Shown in pieces: positions 19,342 through 28,169 of a stretch of DNA of 32,246 bases; position 1 is the stretch's first letter, and every line of letters starts with the position of its first letter. The notes below the pieces were generated by a model, which was not told the DNA's origin, ran no database searches, and was given only the letters and a program-made list of their open reading frames with translations. The stretch is from Verrucomicrobiota bacterium (GTDB lineage Bacteria > Verrucomicrobiota > Verrucomicrobiia > Limisphaerales > BJHT01): positions 1 to 32,246 of the forward strand of contig BJHT01000047.1 of NCBI GenBank assembly GCA_014193395.1, in the 5' to 3' direction. Both the position numbers and the translations under genes were made by a program.

Positions 19342-22300
19342 GTGAAAATAATGTCGTCGCAAAAGATGAGCCGCCGACCCGAGTGGACGCGCGAATCCCA
19401 CGTTCTGCTTTTCATTTTTCTGCTTCTGCCCTGCCTGCCGTCCGCGCCCGCCGCGCCGGTGGATTTTGTCAAAGACGTGCGACCGATTTTGGAGCGGAGC
19501 TGCCTCGGCTGCCACGGGCCGGAAAAACAAAAAAGCGGCTACCGGCTTGACGTGCGCGACGTCGCGTTGCGCGGCGGTGACAGCGGCAAGGCGGCCATCG
19601 TGCCGCACGATGCGAGGAAGAGTCCGCTCCTCCGCTTCGTGAGCGGCGAGGACGCGGAAAAGGTGATGCCGCCGAAAAAGAGCGATCAACCGCCGCTCAC
19701 GGCGGCGGAAGTGGCGACGCTGCGCGCGTGGGTGAACGAAGGCCCGTCGTGGCCGGATGAATTCGCGGGCGCAACCGCTGCGCAACCGCACTGGTCGCTC
19801 ACGCCGCTGGTGCGACCCGCGGTGCCGGGCGGGGCGGCGAATCCGATCGACGCGTTCATCGCCGCAAAGCTGGCGGAGAAGAAACTCGCACCGTCGCCGC
19901 CCGCCGATGCGCGCACGCTGATCCGGCGGCTTTCCTATGATCTCACCGGGCTGCCGCCGACGCGCGAGGAAGTCGAGGCGTTCGTCGCTGGCCGGGATGC
20001 GCAGGCTTACGACAGGCTCGTGGCGCGCCTGCTCGCCTCGCCGCGTCACGGCGAGCATTGGGCCCGGCACTGGCTCGATGTCGCCAACTACGCGGACACG
20101 CATGGCAACGATCACGACTACGCGCGGCCGAATGCGTGGCCGTATCGCGATTACGTCATCCGCGCGTTCAACGACGACAAGCCTTATGCGAAGTTCGTGC
20201 AGGAGCAGGTCGCGGGCGACGCCCTGTTTCCCGGTGACGCGCAGGCGACGGTGGCGCTCGGTTTTCTCGCGGCCGGGCCGTGGGATCACACGCTGATGGT
20301 CACCGTGCGGGCCGACACGGTGGACCATCGTTCGGCGCAGAACCTCGACCGCGACAGCATGGTGAGCACCGTGATGGGCACGTTCCAAAGTCTCACCGTC
20401 CACTGCGCGCGCTGCCACAATCACAAGTTCGATCCGGTCACGCAGCGCGAGTACTACGCGCTGCAAGCCGTCTTCGCGGGCGTGGACCGGGCCAACCGGC
20501 CGTTCGATGCGGACGCGGCCACGCACGCGCAACGCCGACGGCTGCTGGAAGAAAAACGCGCGCTGGAGACCCGCGCGGCCGCGCCGCTGAACTCGGCGGA
20601 CGTCGCGCGCCAAGTGGCGGCGTGGGAAGATGCGCTGGCGCAGCGCGAGCAGGGCTGGACGCCGTTTGAAATCGTGGGCGTCGTCTCGACCGGCGGCGCG
20701 GAGTTCACGCGCCAGGCCGATGGTTCGTGGTTCGCGAGCGGCAAGCGGCCGGAGCGCGATACCTACATTGTCACCGCGCGCCGGCGGGCCGGAAAGCTGG
20801 GCGCGGTGCGGCTCGAGGTGCTGCCCGACGACCGATTGCCTAAGCGCGGGCCGGGCCGGTGGGATAATGGCAATTTTCACCTCTCGGAATTCCGCGTCTT
20901 CACCGCACGCGAGGGCGCGACAGAAGCCATGCCGCTCGTGTTTGCGCGCGCCACCGCCGACTACGACGAAGCCCCGGCGATTTCCGCCGCGCAGGCGATT
21001 GATGGAAACGACAAGACGCACTGGGGCGTGCATCCGCGCTACGGCGAAGCGCATGAGGCGATCTTCGCGGTCAAGGAGCCGGCGGCATTTGGCGAGGGCA
21101 CGATCTTTACGCTGCGGCTCGAGTTTCAAGACGGCGTGCCGGGCCATGGCATCGGGCGGTTCCGCCTTTCCGCCAGCGATGACGTGCCGGCCGTGGCGAC
21201 AGCACGGCGACCGCCGCCCGAATTGGAAGTGCTGTTGCGGGTGCCGAAGGCGGAGGGCACGCCAGCGCAGCAGCAGGAGCTGGCGTGGTGGGCGTTGAAA
21301 CTGGAAAACCAACGCGCCCTCGCCGCACTGCCCGCGCCGCAACTGGTCTATGCGGTGACGCGGGATTTCCCGCCCGACGGCGCAAACTTCACGCCCGCGC
21401 CCAAACCCCGGCCCATCCATTTGCTCGTGCGCGGCGAACTGGAGCAGCCGGGTGAACTCATCAGTCCCGGCACGCTCGCCTGCGTTCCCGGTCTGTCGCC
21501 TGCGCTCGCCATCGCCGATGCCGGCGACGAATCCGTGCGCCGGGCCGCGCTCGCGCGCTGGCTCGCGGACGAGCGAAACGTGCTCACCTGGCGCAGCATC
21601 GTGAACCGCGTGTGGCAGCACCACTTCGGCCGCGGCCTCTGCGACACGCCGAATGATTTCGGAAAAATGGGCGGCACCCCGAGCCACCCAGAACTGCTCG
21701 ACTGGCTCGCGGTCTGGTTCCGCGACGAGGCGAAAGGCTCGCTCAAGCAACTGCACCGGCTGATTGTCACGAGCGCGACGTGGAAGCAGACGTCGCTCGC
21801 CAACCACGGTGCCGCCAGCGACGGCGACAACCGCCGGTTGTGGCGGCAGCAGCGCCCGCGTCTCACCGGCGAGCAGGTGCGCGACACCTTGCTCGCGCTC
21901 AGCGGCCAGCTCGACCTCACGATGGGCGGGCCGCCGGCGGTGCAGTTCATCTCGCGCGGCGATGCCACCTTTATGTCCGGCGGCAATCCGGCGTTTCTCG
22001 ACTACGAGCATTTCGATCCCGACTCGTCCGCCGCCCGCCGCCGCGCGATCTACCGCTTTCTGTTCCGCACCGTGCCCGACCCGTTGCTGGACGCGCTCGA
22101 TTGCCCTGACGGCAGCACGTTCACCCCCGTGCGCGGTCAGTCCACGACCGCCGTGCAGGCCCTCGCGCTGCTCAACAACGCCTTCGTCATCCGCCAGTGC
22201 GAACACATCGCCGCGCGGGTGAAACAGGACGCGCCGGGCGGAGCGGAAATCCCGCAACTCTTCCGCCTCGTGCTCCAGCGCGAACCGCGCGCCGATGAAC

Positions 22301-22392
22301 TCGCCCGCTTCACCGCCTACGCGCAGAAGCACGGCCTCGCCAACGCCGTCCTCGTCCTCGTCAACAGCAACGAATTCCTCCACCTCGACTGA
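19342..22392 (+). CDS. PSD1 / planctomycete cytochrome C domain protein (DUF1549-DUF1553)
   Basis: About 1016 residues from GTG 19342, which has AGGA six bases upstream; TTG 19324 and ATG 19351 or 19366 are alternatives. A signal anchor (HVLLFIFLLLPCLPSAPAAP) leads into a planctomycete-type cytochrome domain with CLGCH at about 54-58 and MPPKK as a possible distal methionine region. PSCyt2/DUF1549 follows (NPIDAFIAAKLAEKKLAP, RRLSYDLTGLPPTREEVEAF, HWARHWLDVANYADTHG), with a second CxxCH-like motif, CARCHNHKFDP, at about 355-364. A beta-rich insert (about 440-640) precedes the C-terminal PSD1/DUF1553 domain (VLTWRSIVNRVWQHHFGRGL, GGTPSHPELLDWLA, FTPVRGQSTTAVQALALLNN). These large exported proteins are typical of Planctomycetes and Verrucomicrobia and nearly always pair with DUF1501; a role in polysaccharide breakdown or electron transfer is suspected but not established. 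Confidence 0.95.
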   Translation: MKIMSSQKMSRRPEWTRESHVLLFIFLLLPCLPSAPAAPVDFVKDVRPILERSCLGCHGPEKQKSGYRLDVRDVALRGGDSGKAAIVPHDARKSPLLRFVSGEDAEKVMPPKKSDQPPLTAAEVATLRAWVNEGPSWPDEFAGATAAQPHWSLTPLVRPAVPGGAANPIDAFIAAKLAEKKLAPSPPADARTLIRRLSYDLTGLPPTREEVEAFVAGRDAQAYDRLVARLLASPRHGEHWARHWLDVANYADTHGNDHDYARPNAWPYRDYVIRAFNDDKPYAKFVQEQVAGDALFPGDAQATVALGFLAAGPWDHTLMVTVRADTVDHRSAQNLDRDSMVSTVMGTFQSLTVHCARCHNHKFDPVTQREYYALQAVFAGVDRANRPFDADAATHAQRRRLLEEKRALETRAAAPLNSADVARQVAAWEDALAQREQGWTPFEIVGVVSTGGAEFTRQADGSWFASGKRPERDTYIVTARRRAGKLGAVRLEVLPDDRLPKRGPGRWDNGNFHLSEFRVFTAREGATEAMPLVFARATADYDEAPAISAAQAIDGNDKTHWGVHPRYGEAHEAIFAVKEPAAFGEGTIFTLRLEFQDGVPGHGIGRFRLSASDDVPAVATARRPPPELEVLLRVPKAEGTPAQQQELAWWALKLENQRALAALPAPQLVYAVTRDFPPDGANFTPAPKPRPIHLLVRGELEQPGELISPGTLACVPGLSPALAIADAGDESVRRAALARWLADERNVLTWRSIVNRVWQHHFGRGLCDTPNDFGKMGGTPSHPELLDWLAVWFRDEAKGSLKQLHRLIVTSATWKQTSLANHGAASDGDNRRLWRQQRPRLTGEQVRDTLLALSGQLDLTMGGPPAVQFISRGDATFMSGGNPAFLDYEHFDPDSSAARRRAIYRFLFRTVPDPLLDALDCPDGSTFTPVRGQSTTAVQALALLNNAFVIRQCEHIAARVKQDAPGGAEIPQLFRLVLQREPRADELARFTAYAQKHGLANAVLVLVNSNEFLHLD

Positions 22393-22394
22393 AC

Positions 22395-23798
22395 ATGAAC
22401 ACCTCACTGTCGCGCCGTGGCTTCCTCGACACGCTCGGCACGGGCCTCGGCGGGGTCGCGCTCGCCGCGCTGCTGCAGCGCGAGGCCCGCGCGGGCGCGC
22501 CGCATTTTCCGCCGAAAGCGAAGCGCGTGATCCAGCTTTTCATGAACGGCGGTGCGAGCCAGTGCGACCTGTTCGATTACAAACCCCAGCTCATCGCGCG
22601 ACACGGGCAGAAGTTCGATCCCGGCGCGGGCGTGCGGGTCGAGGCCAGCGTGAGCGTTCCTGGCGCGTTGATGAAAAGCCCCTTCGCGTGGGCGCAGCAC
22701 GGGCAGTGCGGCCGCTGGGTGAGCGGCGCGCTGCCGAATCTGGCGCAGCAGGTGGACGATCTGGCGTTCCTCATGGCGATGCAGTCGGCGTCGAACGTCC
22801 ACGGCCCGGCGTCGTATTTGCAGACGAGCGGCTTTGTGCTGCCGGGTTTCCCGTGCGCGGGCGCATGGATTTCCCATGCGCTCGGCAGTCTCGCGGACAA
22901 CGTGCCCGCGTTTGTCGCGCTGCCGGACGCACGCGGACTGCCCTACAACGGCCGCAGCGCGTTCACCTCGGGATTTCTCCCGGCGAATCATCAGGGCACT
23001 CTCATCGCCGCGGGCGCGCCGCAGCCGATCACCCATCTCCAGCCGCCCGCAGGCGCGACGCACCTCACGCCGGCGAGCCGCGCGGACGGCCTGGCGCTAC
23101 TGCGCGAAATGAACACCGCCCACGCCGCGGAGCGACCCGATGATTCGCGGCTCACCGCGCGCATCGCGAGCTACGAACTCGCCGCGCGCCTCCAGCTTTC
23201 CGCCCCGGAACTCCTCGACCTCGGGGGCGAAACGGCGGCGACGAAAAAACTCTACGGTCTCGATCACTCCGAGACCGCTGACTTTGGCAAACGCTGCCTG
23301 CTCGCGCGGCGGATGATCGAGCGCGGCGTGCGTTTCGTGCAGGTCTGGAGCGGTCACGGTGGCGGCGCGGACAACTGGGACAACCACACCAACATCCCCA
23401 AGGAACTCGCCGCCGCGGCGCGCAAGATGGACCTGCCCGCCGCCGGACTGCTCCAAGATTTGAAGGCGCGCGGCCTGCTCGCAGACACCCTGCTCGTGTG
23501 GACCACGGAGTTTGGCCGGATGCCGTTTACGCAGGGCAACACGCCCGGCCGCGATCACAACGGCGGGACCTTCGTCTCGTGGTTTGCCGGCGCGGGCATC
23601 AAACCCGGTGTCGCGGTCGGCCAGAGCGACGAGTGGTCGTGGAAGGCCGTCGAGGAGGTCACCACCAGCTACGATTTCCACGCCACGATCCTGCACCTCC
23701 TCGGTATCCAGCACGAAAAACTCACCTTCCGCCACAGCGGCATCGATCGCCGACTCACGGATGTGCATGGGCACGTCATCGAGAAAATCCTCGCCTGA
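22395..23798 (+). CDS. DUF1501 domain protein, Tat-exported
   Basis: The 467-residue protein starts two bases after the PSD1 stop, so the two are certainly co-transcribed. A twin-arginine signal (LSRRGFLDTLGTGLGG) precedes the mature domain, which follows the DUF1501 pattern: KRVIQLFMNGGASQCDLFDYKP, SNVHGPASYLQTSGFVLPG, CLLARRMIERGVRFVQVWSG, DTLLVWTTEFGRMPFTQGN, GRDHNGGTFVSWFAGAGIKPG, and a closing DFHATILHLLGI. The family belongs to the alkaline-phosphatase/sulfatase-like superfamily, and the Asp/His residues in WTTEFGR...GRDHN are candidate metal ligands. The natural substrate is unknown; sulfated or phosphorylated glycans are often proposed. Confidence 0.95.
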   Translation: MNTSLSRRGFLDTLGTGLGGVALAALLQREARAGAPHFPPKAKRVIQLFMNGGASQCDLFDYKPQLIARHGQKFDPGAGVRVEASVSVPGALMKSPFAWAQHGQCGRWVSGALPNLAQQVDDLAFLMAMQSASNVHGPASYLQTSGFVLPGFPCAGAWISHALGSLADNVPAFVALPDARGLPYNGRSAFTSGFLPANHQGTLIAAGAPQPITHLQPPAGATHLTPASRADGLALLREMNTAHAAERPDDSRLTARIASYELAARLQLSAPELLDLGGETAATKKLYGLDHSETADFGKRCLLARRMIERGVRFVQVWSGHGGGADNWDNHTNIPKELAAAARKMDLPAAGLLQDLKARGLLADTLLVWTTEFGRMPFTQGNTPGRDHNGGTFVSWFAGAGIKPGVAVGQSDEWSWKAVEEVTTSYDFHATILHLLGIQHEKLTFRHSGIDRRLTDVHGHVIEKILA

Positions 23799-23907
23799 AC
23801 CGCGCAGTGCCCAGAAGGCAAATGGGTAGTCGTTTGATTGGCTCGGCCCAGCTCAACCCAAGAAACTAACCAAATGCTGGTCCAGAAATCCGTTGCATCT
23901 CAGTTTT

Positions 23908-23949
23908 GGCCGGGGTGGTTTTCATGCCATCCCGGCCTTTCTCCTTTTC
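23908..23949 (+). terminator. Rho-independent terminator of the PSD1-DUF1501 operon
   Basis: GGCCGGGGTGG (23908-23918) pairs with CCATCCCGGCC (23927-23937), an 11-bp stem with one G-T wobble and an 8-base loop, followed by TTTCTCCTTTTC. It lies 110 bases past the DUF1501 stop. This is the clearest terminator in the window. Confidence 0.82.
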
Positions 23950-24384
23950 TGGCGGCGCACTGCGGCCATGAACCGCCGAGTTTGGCAGACGTATGAGGGC
24001 AGGCGAATGGCGACGTGATTCGGTAGTAGTCGTTCGCCGGGGGGCAGTGAGGGCGGTTTCTGGCGCGCTACCGAGTGCAGCCGGTGCCGCAAGCGGATTG
24101 GGGCGGGCCGCGAAGATTTCCTGCAGATTCAGGATGACCGCAGGTGGGGAGTTTTCCCGAATGACCATTCCCTTGAGCTTGAAACTCTGCGCTCGGAGTT
24201 TCCCGCCGCCGCCGGTTCGGTTCCCGGCCACGGAACTTAACCTCGGGGCGGAAAGTGGCGATGCAGGGGAAACTGTGTGGGTGAAGGCGGAACTCGCGTG
24301 CGCCCCGTCCGGGAATACTTTGACCCTTGCCGCAACTTTCCCTAGGCTCCGCCGTTCTTAGAGTGAAAGTCAGCCGCTGTCTGA
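23950..24384. other. Intergenic region before the secretion operon, with repeat fragments
   Basis: Two repeat pieces are visible: CCTGCAGATTCAGGATGACCGCAGG (24120-24144; the first 20 bases identify it), related to the inverted repeat at 31894-31956, and a short heptamer-like CCCTTGAGCTTGAAACT at about 24170. The plus-strand frame 23993-24361 is open but reads as Arg/Ala-rich non-protein sequence. The promoter of the operon should lie near 24300-24380; I cannot place boxes with confidence, and no ribosome site precedes the ATG at 24385. Confidence 0.45.
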
Positions 24385-26139
24385 ATGGCATTTACATCCA
24401 TAAAACACGTCCTCGCCCAAGCCGACTTGGTGGCGCCGGCGCAGTTTGATGACTGGAGCAAGGCGTGGCGCGTGGCGGCGGAGAATGGGTCGCAGGAGTC
24501 GTTGTTCGCGTTTTTCTGCCGGGAAAAGGGGATCGCCGAGGATACGTTTTTGCAGAAGCTGGCCGGGGTGCTTGATGCGCCGTTCCTCGATCTGCGCACG
24601 GTGGATGTGCCGCCGAATGTGCGGCAAAAGGTTTCGACCAAAGTGGCTTTCCAATACGGGGTGATTCCCACGCGGTTCGAGGACAACGTGCTGACACTGG
24701 CGGTCGGCAATCCCTTCGACACGGCGATGCTCAACGCGGTGCAGTTCGATGCGAAGGCACCGGTAAAGTTTGCGCTCGCGCCGCGCGGCGAAATCGAGAA
24801 GGCGCTGAAGAAATATTACGGCGTCGGCGCGGAGACGCTCGACGAGATGGCGAAGGAGGACGAGCCGCTGGAATTGCTCGTCGGCGAGGACAAGGAAATC
24901 ACCGAGGGCGACCAGGAGGCGAGCGTCATCAAGTTCGTCAACCAGGTGATCTGGGAGGCCTTCAAGGATCGCGCGACGGACATTCATTTCGAGCCGTCCG
25001 AGGACGAGCTGCGCATTCGGTACCGCATTGACGGCATCCTGCACCAGACGCCGATGCCGCCGCAGTTGAAGCGTTACCAGGCCGCGCTGATCTCGCGCAT
25101 CAAGGTGATGAGCGGGATGAACATTGCCGAGAAGCGTCTGCCGCAGGACGGCCGCATCAACGTGCGGATCAAGGGCGAGGAAATCGACATCCGCGTCTCG
25201 ACGGTGCCGACGGTTTATGGCGAGAGCGTGTCGCTGCGGTTGCTCACGCGCGGGAAGATTTTTCTGAGCCTCGAGAAGCTCGGCTTCGCGCCGGTCGAGG
25301 AGCATGCGTTGCGCGACATCATCATGAAGCCGCACGGCATCGTGCTGGTGACGGGGCCGACGGGCGCGGGCAAATCGACGTCGCTCTACGCCTTCCTCAG
25401 TTCGATCAACTCGGTGACCAAGCGCATCATCACGATCGAGGAACCGGTCGAGTACGAGCTGAAGGGGATCAATCAGATCGCGGTGCGCTCGGACATCGGG
25501 CTGACGTTCGCGATGGGGCTGCGGCACATTTTGCGGCAGGACCCGAACGTGATCATGGTCGGGGAAATTCGTGACTTGGAGACGGCGGAAATCGCCATCC
25601 GCGCGTCGCTGACGGGGCATCTGGTGTTCTCAACGCTGCACACGAACGACGCGCCGAGCGCGTTCACGCGCTTGATCGACATGGGCATCGAGCCGTTTCT
25701 GGTGGCGTCGTCGGTCGAGGCGGTGCTGGCGCAGCGGCTGGTGCGGACGATCTGCCCGAAGTGCAAGGAGGAGCAGAAGGTCGATGCGGATTACCTGCTG
25801 AAGATCGGTTTCCCGGCGGATGAGATTGCGACGGCGAAATTTTACCGTGGCAAAGGCTGCGAGGCGTGCCGACAGCTCGGATATCAGGGGCGGATGGGGA
25901 TCTATGAATTGCTGCTGGTGAGCGAGGCGGTGCGCCCGCTGATTTTGAATCGTGCGCCGGCGACGACCATCGCGCAAAAGGCCATCCAGCACGGGATGCG
26001 CACGCTGCGCGTGGACGGCTGGAACAAGGTGCGCGCGGGGCAGACGACCATCGAGGAAGTGCTGCGCGTGACGCAGACCGAGGAGCATCTCCAGGCGCTC
26101 GGCGAGGATTACAAAGCGGAATTCAAAGCCAAACGTTGA
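24385..26139 (+). CDS. Type II secretion / type IV pilus assembly ATPase (GspE/PilB)
   Basis: The 584-residue cytoplasmic hexameric ATPase powers pilus or pseudopilus extension. An N-terminal MshEN/GspE_N domain (about 25-150, with FFCREKGIAEDTFLQKLA and the NPFDTAMLNAV region) precedes the GspE domain: DIHFEPSEDELRIRYRIDG at about 203-221, Walker A GPTGAGKST with K330, Asp box ITIEEPVEYEL, Walker B DPNVIMVGEIRDLETAEIAI and His box GHLVFSTLHTNDAPSA. A CPKC (C457, C460) and CEAC (C492, C495) pair forms the zinc site found in GspE and PilB and absent from PilT, so this is an assembly rather than retraction ATPase. It is first in a four-gene operon, and the next gene starts at 26142. Confidence 0.97.
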   Translation: MAFTSIKHVLAQADLVAPAQFDDWSKAWRVAAENGSQESLFAFFCREKGIAEDTFLQKLAGVLDAPFLDLRTVDVPPNVRQKVSTKVAFQYGVIPTRFEDNVLTLAVGNPFDTAMLNAVQFDAKAPVKFALAPRGEIEKALKKYYGVGAETLDEMAKEDEPLELLVGEDKEITEGDQEASVIKFVNQVIWEAFKDRATDIHFEPSEDELRIRYRIDGILHQTPMPPQLKRYQAALISRIKVMSGMNIAEKRLPQDGRINVRIKGEEIDIRVSTVPTVYGESVSLRLLTRGKIFLSLEKLGFAPVEEHALRDIIMKPHGIVLVTGPTGAGKSTSLYAFLSSINSVTKRIITIEEPVEYELKGINQIAVRSDIGLTFAMGLRHILRQDPNVIMVGEIRDLETAEIAIRASLTGHLVFSTLHTNDAPSAFTRLIDMGIEPFLVASSVEAVLAQRLVRTICPKCKEEQKVDADYLLKIGFPADEIATAKFYRGKGCEACRQLGYQGRMGIYELLLVSEAVRPLILNRAPATTIAQKAIQHGMRTLRVDGWNKVRAGQTTIEEVLRVTQTEEHLQALGEDYKAEFKAKR

Positions 26140-26141
26140 CC

Positions 26142-27524
26142 ATGGCCCGGCTGAACACATGCAATGTCCTGAGCGCCGCCGGCGAGGCGCGGCAGCTGTG
26201 GCGCTTCACGGCCGGGATGAAGGACTTCAATCTGGCCGGCGAAAAATCCATGTCGGCGGGGCAGTTGCTGCCGGCGAACTGGGTGGCCAAGGACTGGGGC
26301 GAGCTGGTCGCGCGCAAGCTGAACATCGCGTGGCTGCCGCTGGATGCCGTGTTTCTACGGGTCCTGCAACTGCCCAAGTGCGACGATTCCGAGCTGCTCT
26401 CGATGGTCGAGTTCCAGTTGGAAAAAATCTCGCCGCTGCCGGTGGCGCAGATCGTCTGGAGCTGCGAAAAAATCCCGTCGCGCTCGAAGCTGCCGCGCGA
26501 GATGCAGACCGTCGTCGTCGCGGTCGTGGCACGGTCGGTGGTCGAGGAGTTTCTCGGCGCACTGGAGACGACGGGCTATCTGGCCGACCGGCTGGAGATT
26601 CCCTTTTTGCACGAGCTGCTGGCCACATCGATCGATGCCGACGGCGCGTGGATTTACCTGCGAAAACTGGGAGAGCGTTATGTGTGTCTGGCGGCGTGGT
26701 GGTATGCCGGGACGTTGCAGAATTTCACCATCCTGCCGCTGACGACGCCCGAACATTTCGCCGCTGAAATCAAGGATCACCTGCATCAGACGGCGTGGGC
26801 GGGCGAGCTGGAAGGCTGGCTTGCCGCGCCGCCTCAGGTGCAGTTGGTCGCCGGCCCGGAGTCGCTTGAACTCGCGCGGCAGATTGCCGCGGCGTGGACG
26901 GAACAGACGGTGGTCGCCGTGGCCGGGATGCCGCCCGTCCAGCTCGCGACGCTCAGCGCGCGGCGCGCGGCGGCCGGCCAGTCGCGGCTGAACCTGGTGC
27001 CCGAGGAGTTCACGGCGCGCTACAAACAGAAGTTCATCGACGGCGTGTGGATGCGCGCGCTGGGCGCGGTGCTGATGCTCTATCTCCTCGGGTTGCTCAT
27101 TTATTTCGGCGCGGTGCAGGTGGTGCAATATCAGCGCGACAATGTGGACGGCGAGGTCGCGGCCATCAGCGGGAGCTACACGAACGCGCTCAAGGCCAAG
27201 GCTCGCATCGAAGTATTGCAGGACCAGATCAACCTGCGCCACGCCGCACTGGATGGGTTGAAGCTCATCTCCGAAAATCTGCCGACCGAGCTGACGCTCA
27301 GCTCCGTGGTGTTCCAGCAGGGCAAGACGCTCACGCTGCGCGGGGTCGCGCCCGCCGGCCAGACGCCCCGCATCACCGAGTACAACAGCGCCCTGAGCAA
27401 GGTCATGCTCAACGGCGCGCCGATGTTCAACGCGGTCAACTCGCCCACCATAGTCACCGCGCCCGGCGGGCAGACGGCGGACTGGTATTTCACCAGCGAA
27501 CTGCGGCGGAAGGGGTTCGAATGA
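26142..27524 (+). CDS. PilM/GspL-like plus PilN-like fusion protein
   Basis: About 460 residues. The N-terminal two thirds resemble the actin-like PilM/GspL cytoplasmic domain: LNIAWLPLDAVFLRVLQLP, LLSMVEFQLEKISPLPV, EMQTVVVAVVARSVVEEFL, and AWIYLRKLGERYVCLAAWW. A single membrane span at about 304-328 (LGAVLMLYLLGLLIYFGAVQ) is followed by a PilN-like part: a coiled coil (AKARIEVLQDQINLRHAALDGLKLI) and a ferredoxin-like segment (LTLSSVVFQQGKTLTLRGVAP, RITEYNSALSKVML). In most T4P systems PilM and PilN are separate; one chain covering both is the GspL arrangement. It forms the inner-membrane assembly platform with the following PilO-like protein. Its stop overlaps the next start (ATGA). ATG 26142 is two bases past the ATPase stop. 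Confidence 0.85.
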   Translation: MARLNTCNVLSAAGEARQLWRFTAGMKDFNLAGEKSMSAGQLLPANWVAKDWGELVARKLNIAWLPLDAVFLRVLQLPKCDDSELLSMVEFQLEKISPLPVAQIVWSCEKIPSRSKLPREMQTVVVAVVARSVVEEFLGALETTGYLADRLEIPFLHELLATSIDADGAWIYLRKLGERYVCLAAWWYAGTLQNFTILPLTTPEHFAAEIKDHLHQTAWAGELEGWLAAPPQVQLVAGPESLELARQIAAAWTEQTVVAVAGMPPVQLATLSARRAAAGQSRLNLVPEEFTARYKQKFIDGVWMRALGAVLMLYLLGLLIYFGAVQVVQYQRDNVDGEVAAISGSYTNALKAKARIEVLQDQINLRHAALDGLKLISENLPTELTLSSVVFQQGKTLTLRGVAPAGQTPRITEYNSALSKVMLNGAPMFNAVNSPTIVTAPGGQTADWYFTSELRRKGFE

Positions 27525-28162
27525 GCACGCTCGACCGCCTCAATCTCCGGCCGCAGGAAAAGCGCCTCGTCATCGGCGTGGGCATCTTCGTGTTCATCCT
27601 GCTCAATTATTTTCTCGTCTGGCCGCGCTTCGATGATTTGAACACGCACAAAAGCGCGATGGTGCGCTCGCGCAAGAAGCTCGCGGAATACAAGGCCGAG
27701 GTGGACAAGATGCCCGAGTACAAAGCCAAGCTGGCCAAGCTCGAGGAGGGCAATCCGATGGTCGAGTCCGCCGAGCAGGCGCTGCTGCTGATCCGGCGCG
27801 TGCAGGATCAGGCCGCCCGCAGCGGCGTCACACTTGCCAGCCAGCGGCCCGTGCCGCGGGTGAACATCAAGACGAACGACTTTTTCGAGGAAGAGGGCCT
27901 GGCCATCAGCTTCACCTCGGGCGACAAGGAACTCGTCGATTTCCTCGTCACGCTCGGCGGCGACAACTCGATGATCCGCGTGCGGGACATGGACCTGAAA
28001 CCCGACCCGAGCCGCAGCCAGCTCGTCTGCAATCTCACGCTCTTCGCCAGCTATCCGAAAGCGTCCTCGCGCAGCACCCCGCCGCCGGCCAAGACCACGA
28101 CTCCGTCGCCCACTGTGGTTCCGCCGCCGCCCAAACCCGCGGCCAAACCCGCCGCCAAGTGA
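27521..28162 (+). CDS. PilO/GspM-like assembly platform protein
   Basis: The 213-residue single-span protein has a short cytoplasmic N-terminus (MSTLDRLNLRPQEKR), a membrane span at 16-34 (LVIGVGIFVFILLNYFLVW) and a coiled coil at about 40-75 (RSRKKLAEYKAEVDKMPEYK). A ferredoxin-like periplasmic domain follows (ARSGVTLASQRPVPRV ... EEEGLAISFTSGDKELVDFL, then SQLVCNLTLFASYP). The order matches PilO and GspM. The C-terminal 35 residues are a Pro/Lys/Ala-rich tail (PPPAKTTTPSPTVVPPPPKP) not usual in the family and compositionally like the Pro-rich start of the secretin encoded next. It overlaps the upstream gene by four bases and ends seven bases before the secretin start. Confidence 0.85.
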   Translation: MSTLDRLNLRPQEKRLVIGVGIFVFILLNYFLVWPRFDDLNTHKSAMVRSRKKLAEYKAEVDKMPEYKAKLAKLEEGNPMVESAEQALLLIRRVQDQAARSGVTLASQRPVPRVNIKTNDFFEEEGLAISFTSGDKELVDFLVTLGGDNSMIRVRDMDLKPDPSRSQLVCNLTLFASYPKASSRSTPPPAKTTTPSPTVVPPPPKPAAKPAAK

Positions 28163-28169
28163 ACTTTTT

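Noticed and set aside
19000-22407. A 1135-codon open frame on the minus strand
   Set aside because: It lies opposite the PSD1 gene in high-GC DNA, is extremely Arg/His-rich, has no domain or ribosome site, and the plus strand carries clear conserved motifs.
23993-24361. A 122-codon plus-strand frame before the secretion operon
   Set aside because: It includes two repeat fragments, is Arg/Ala/Ser-rich, and has no ribosome site or domain.
24370-25620. A 416-codon minus-strand frame opposite the GspE/PilB gene
   Set aside because: Antisense shadow with His/Arg/Asp bias and no motif.
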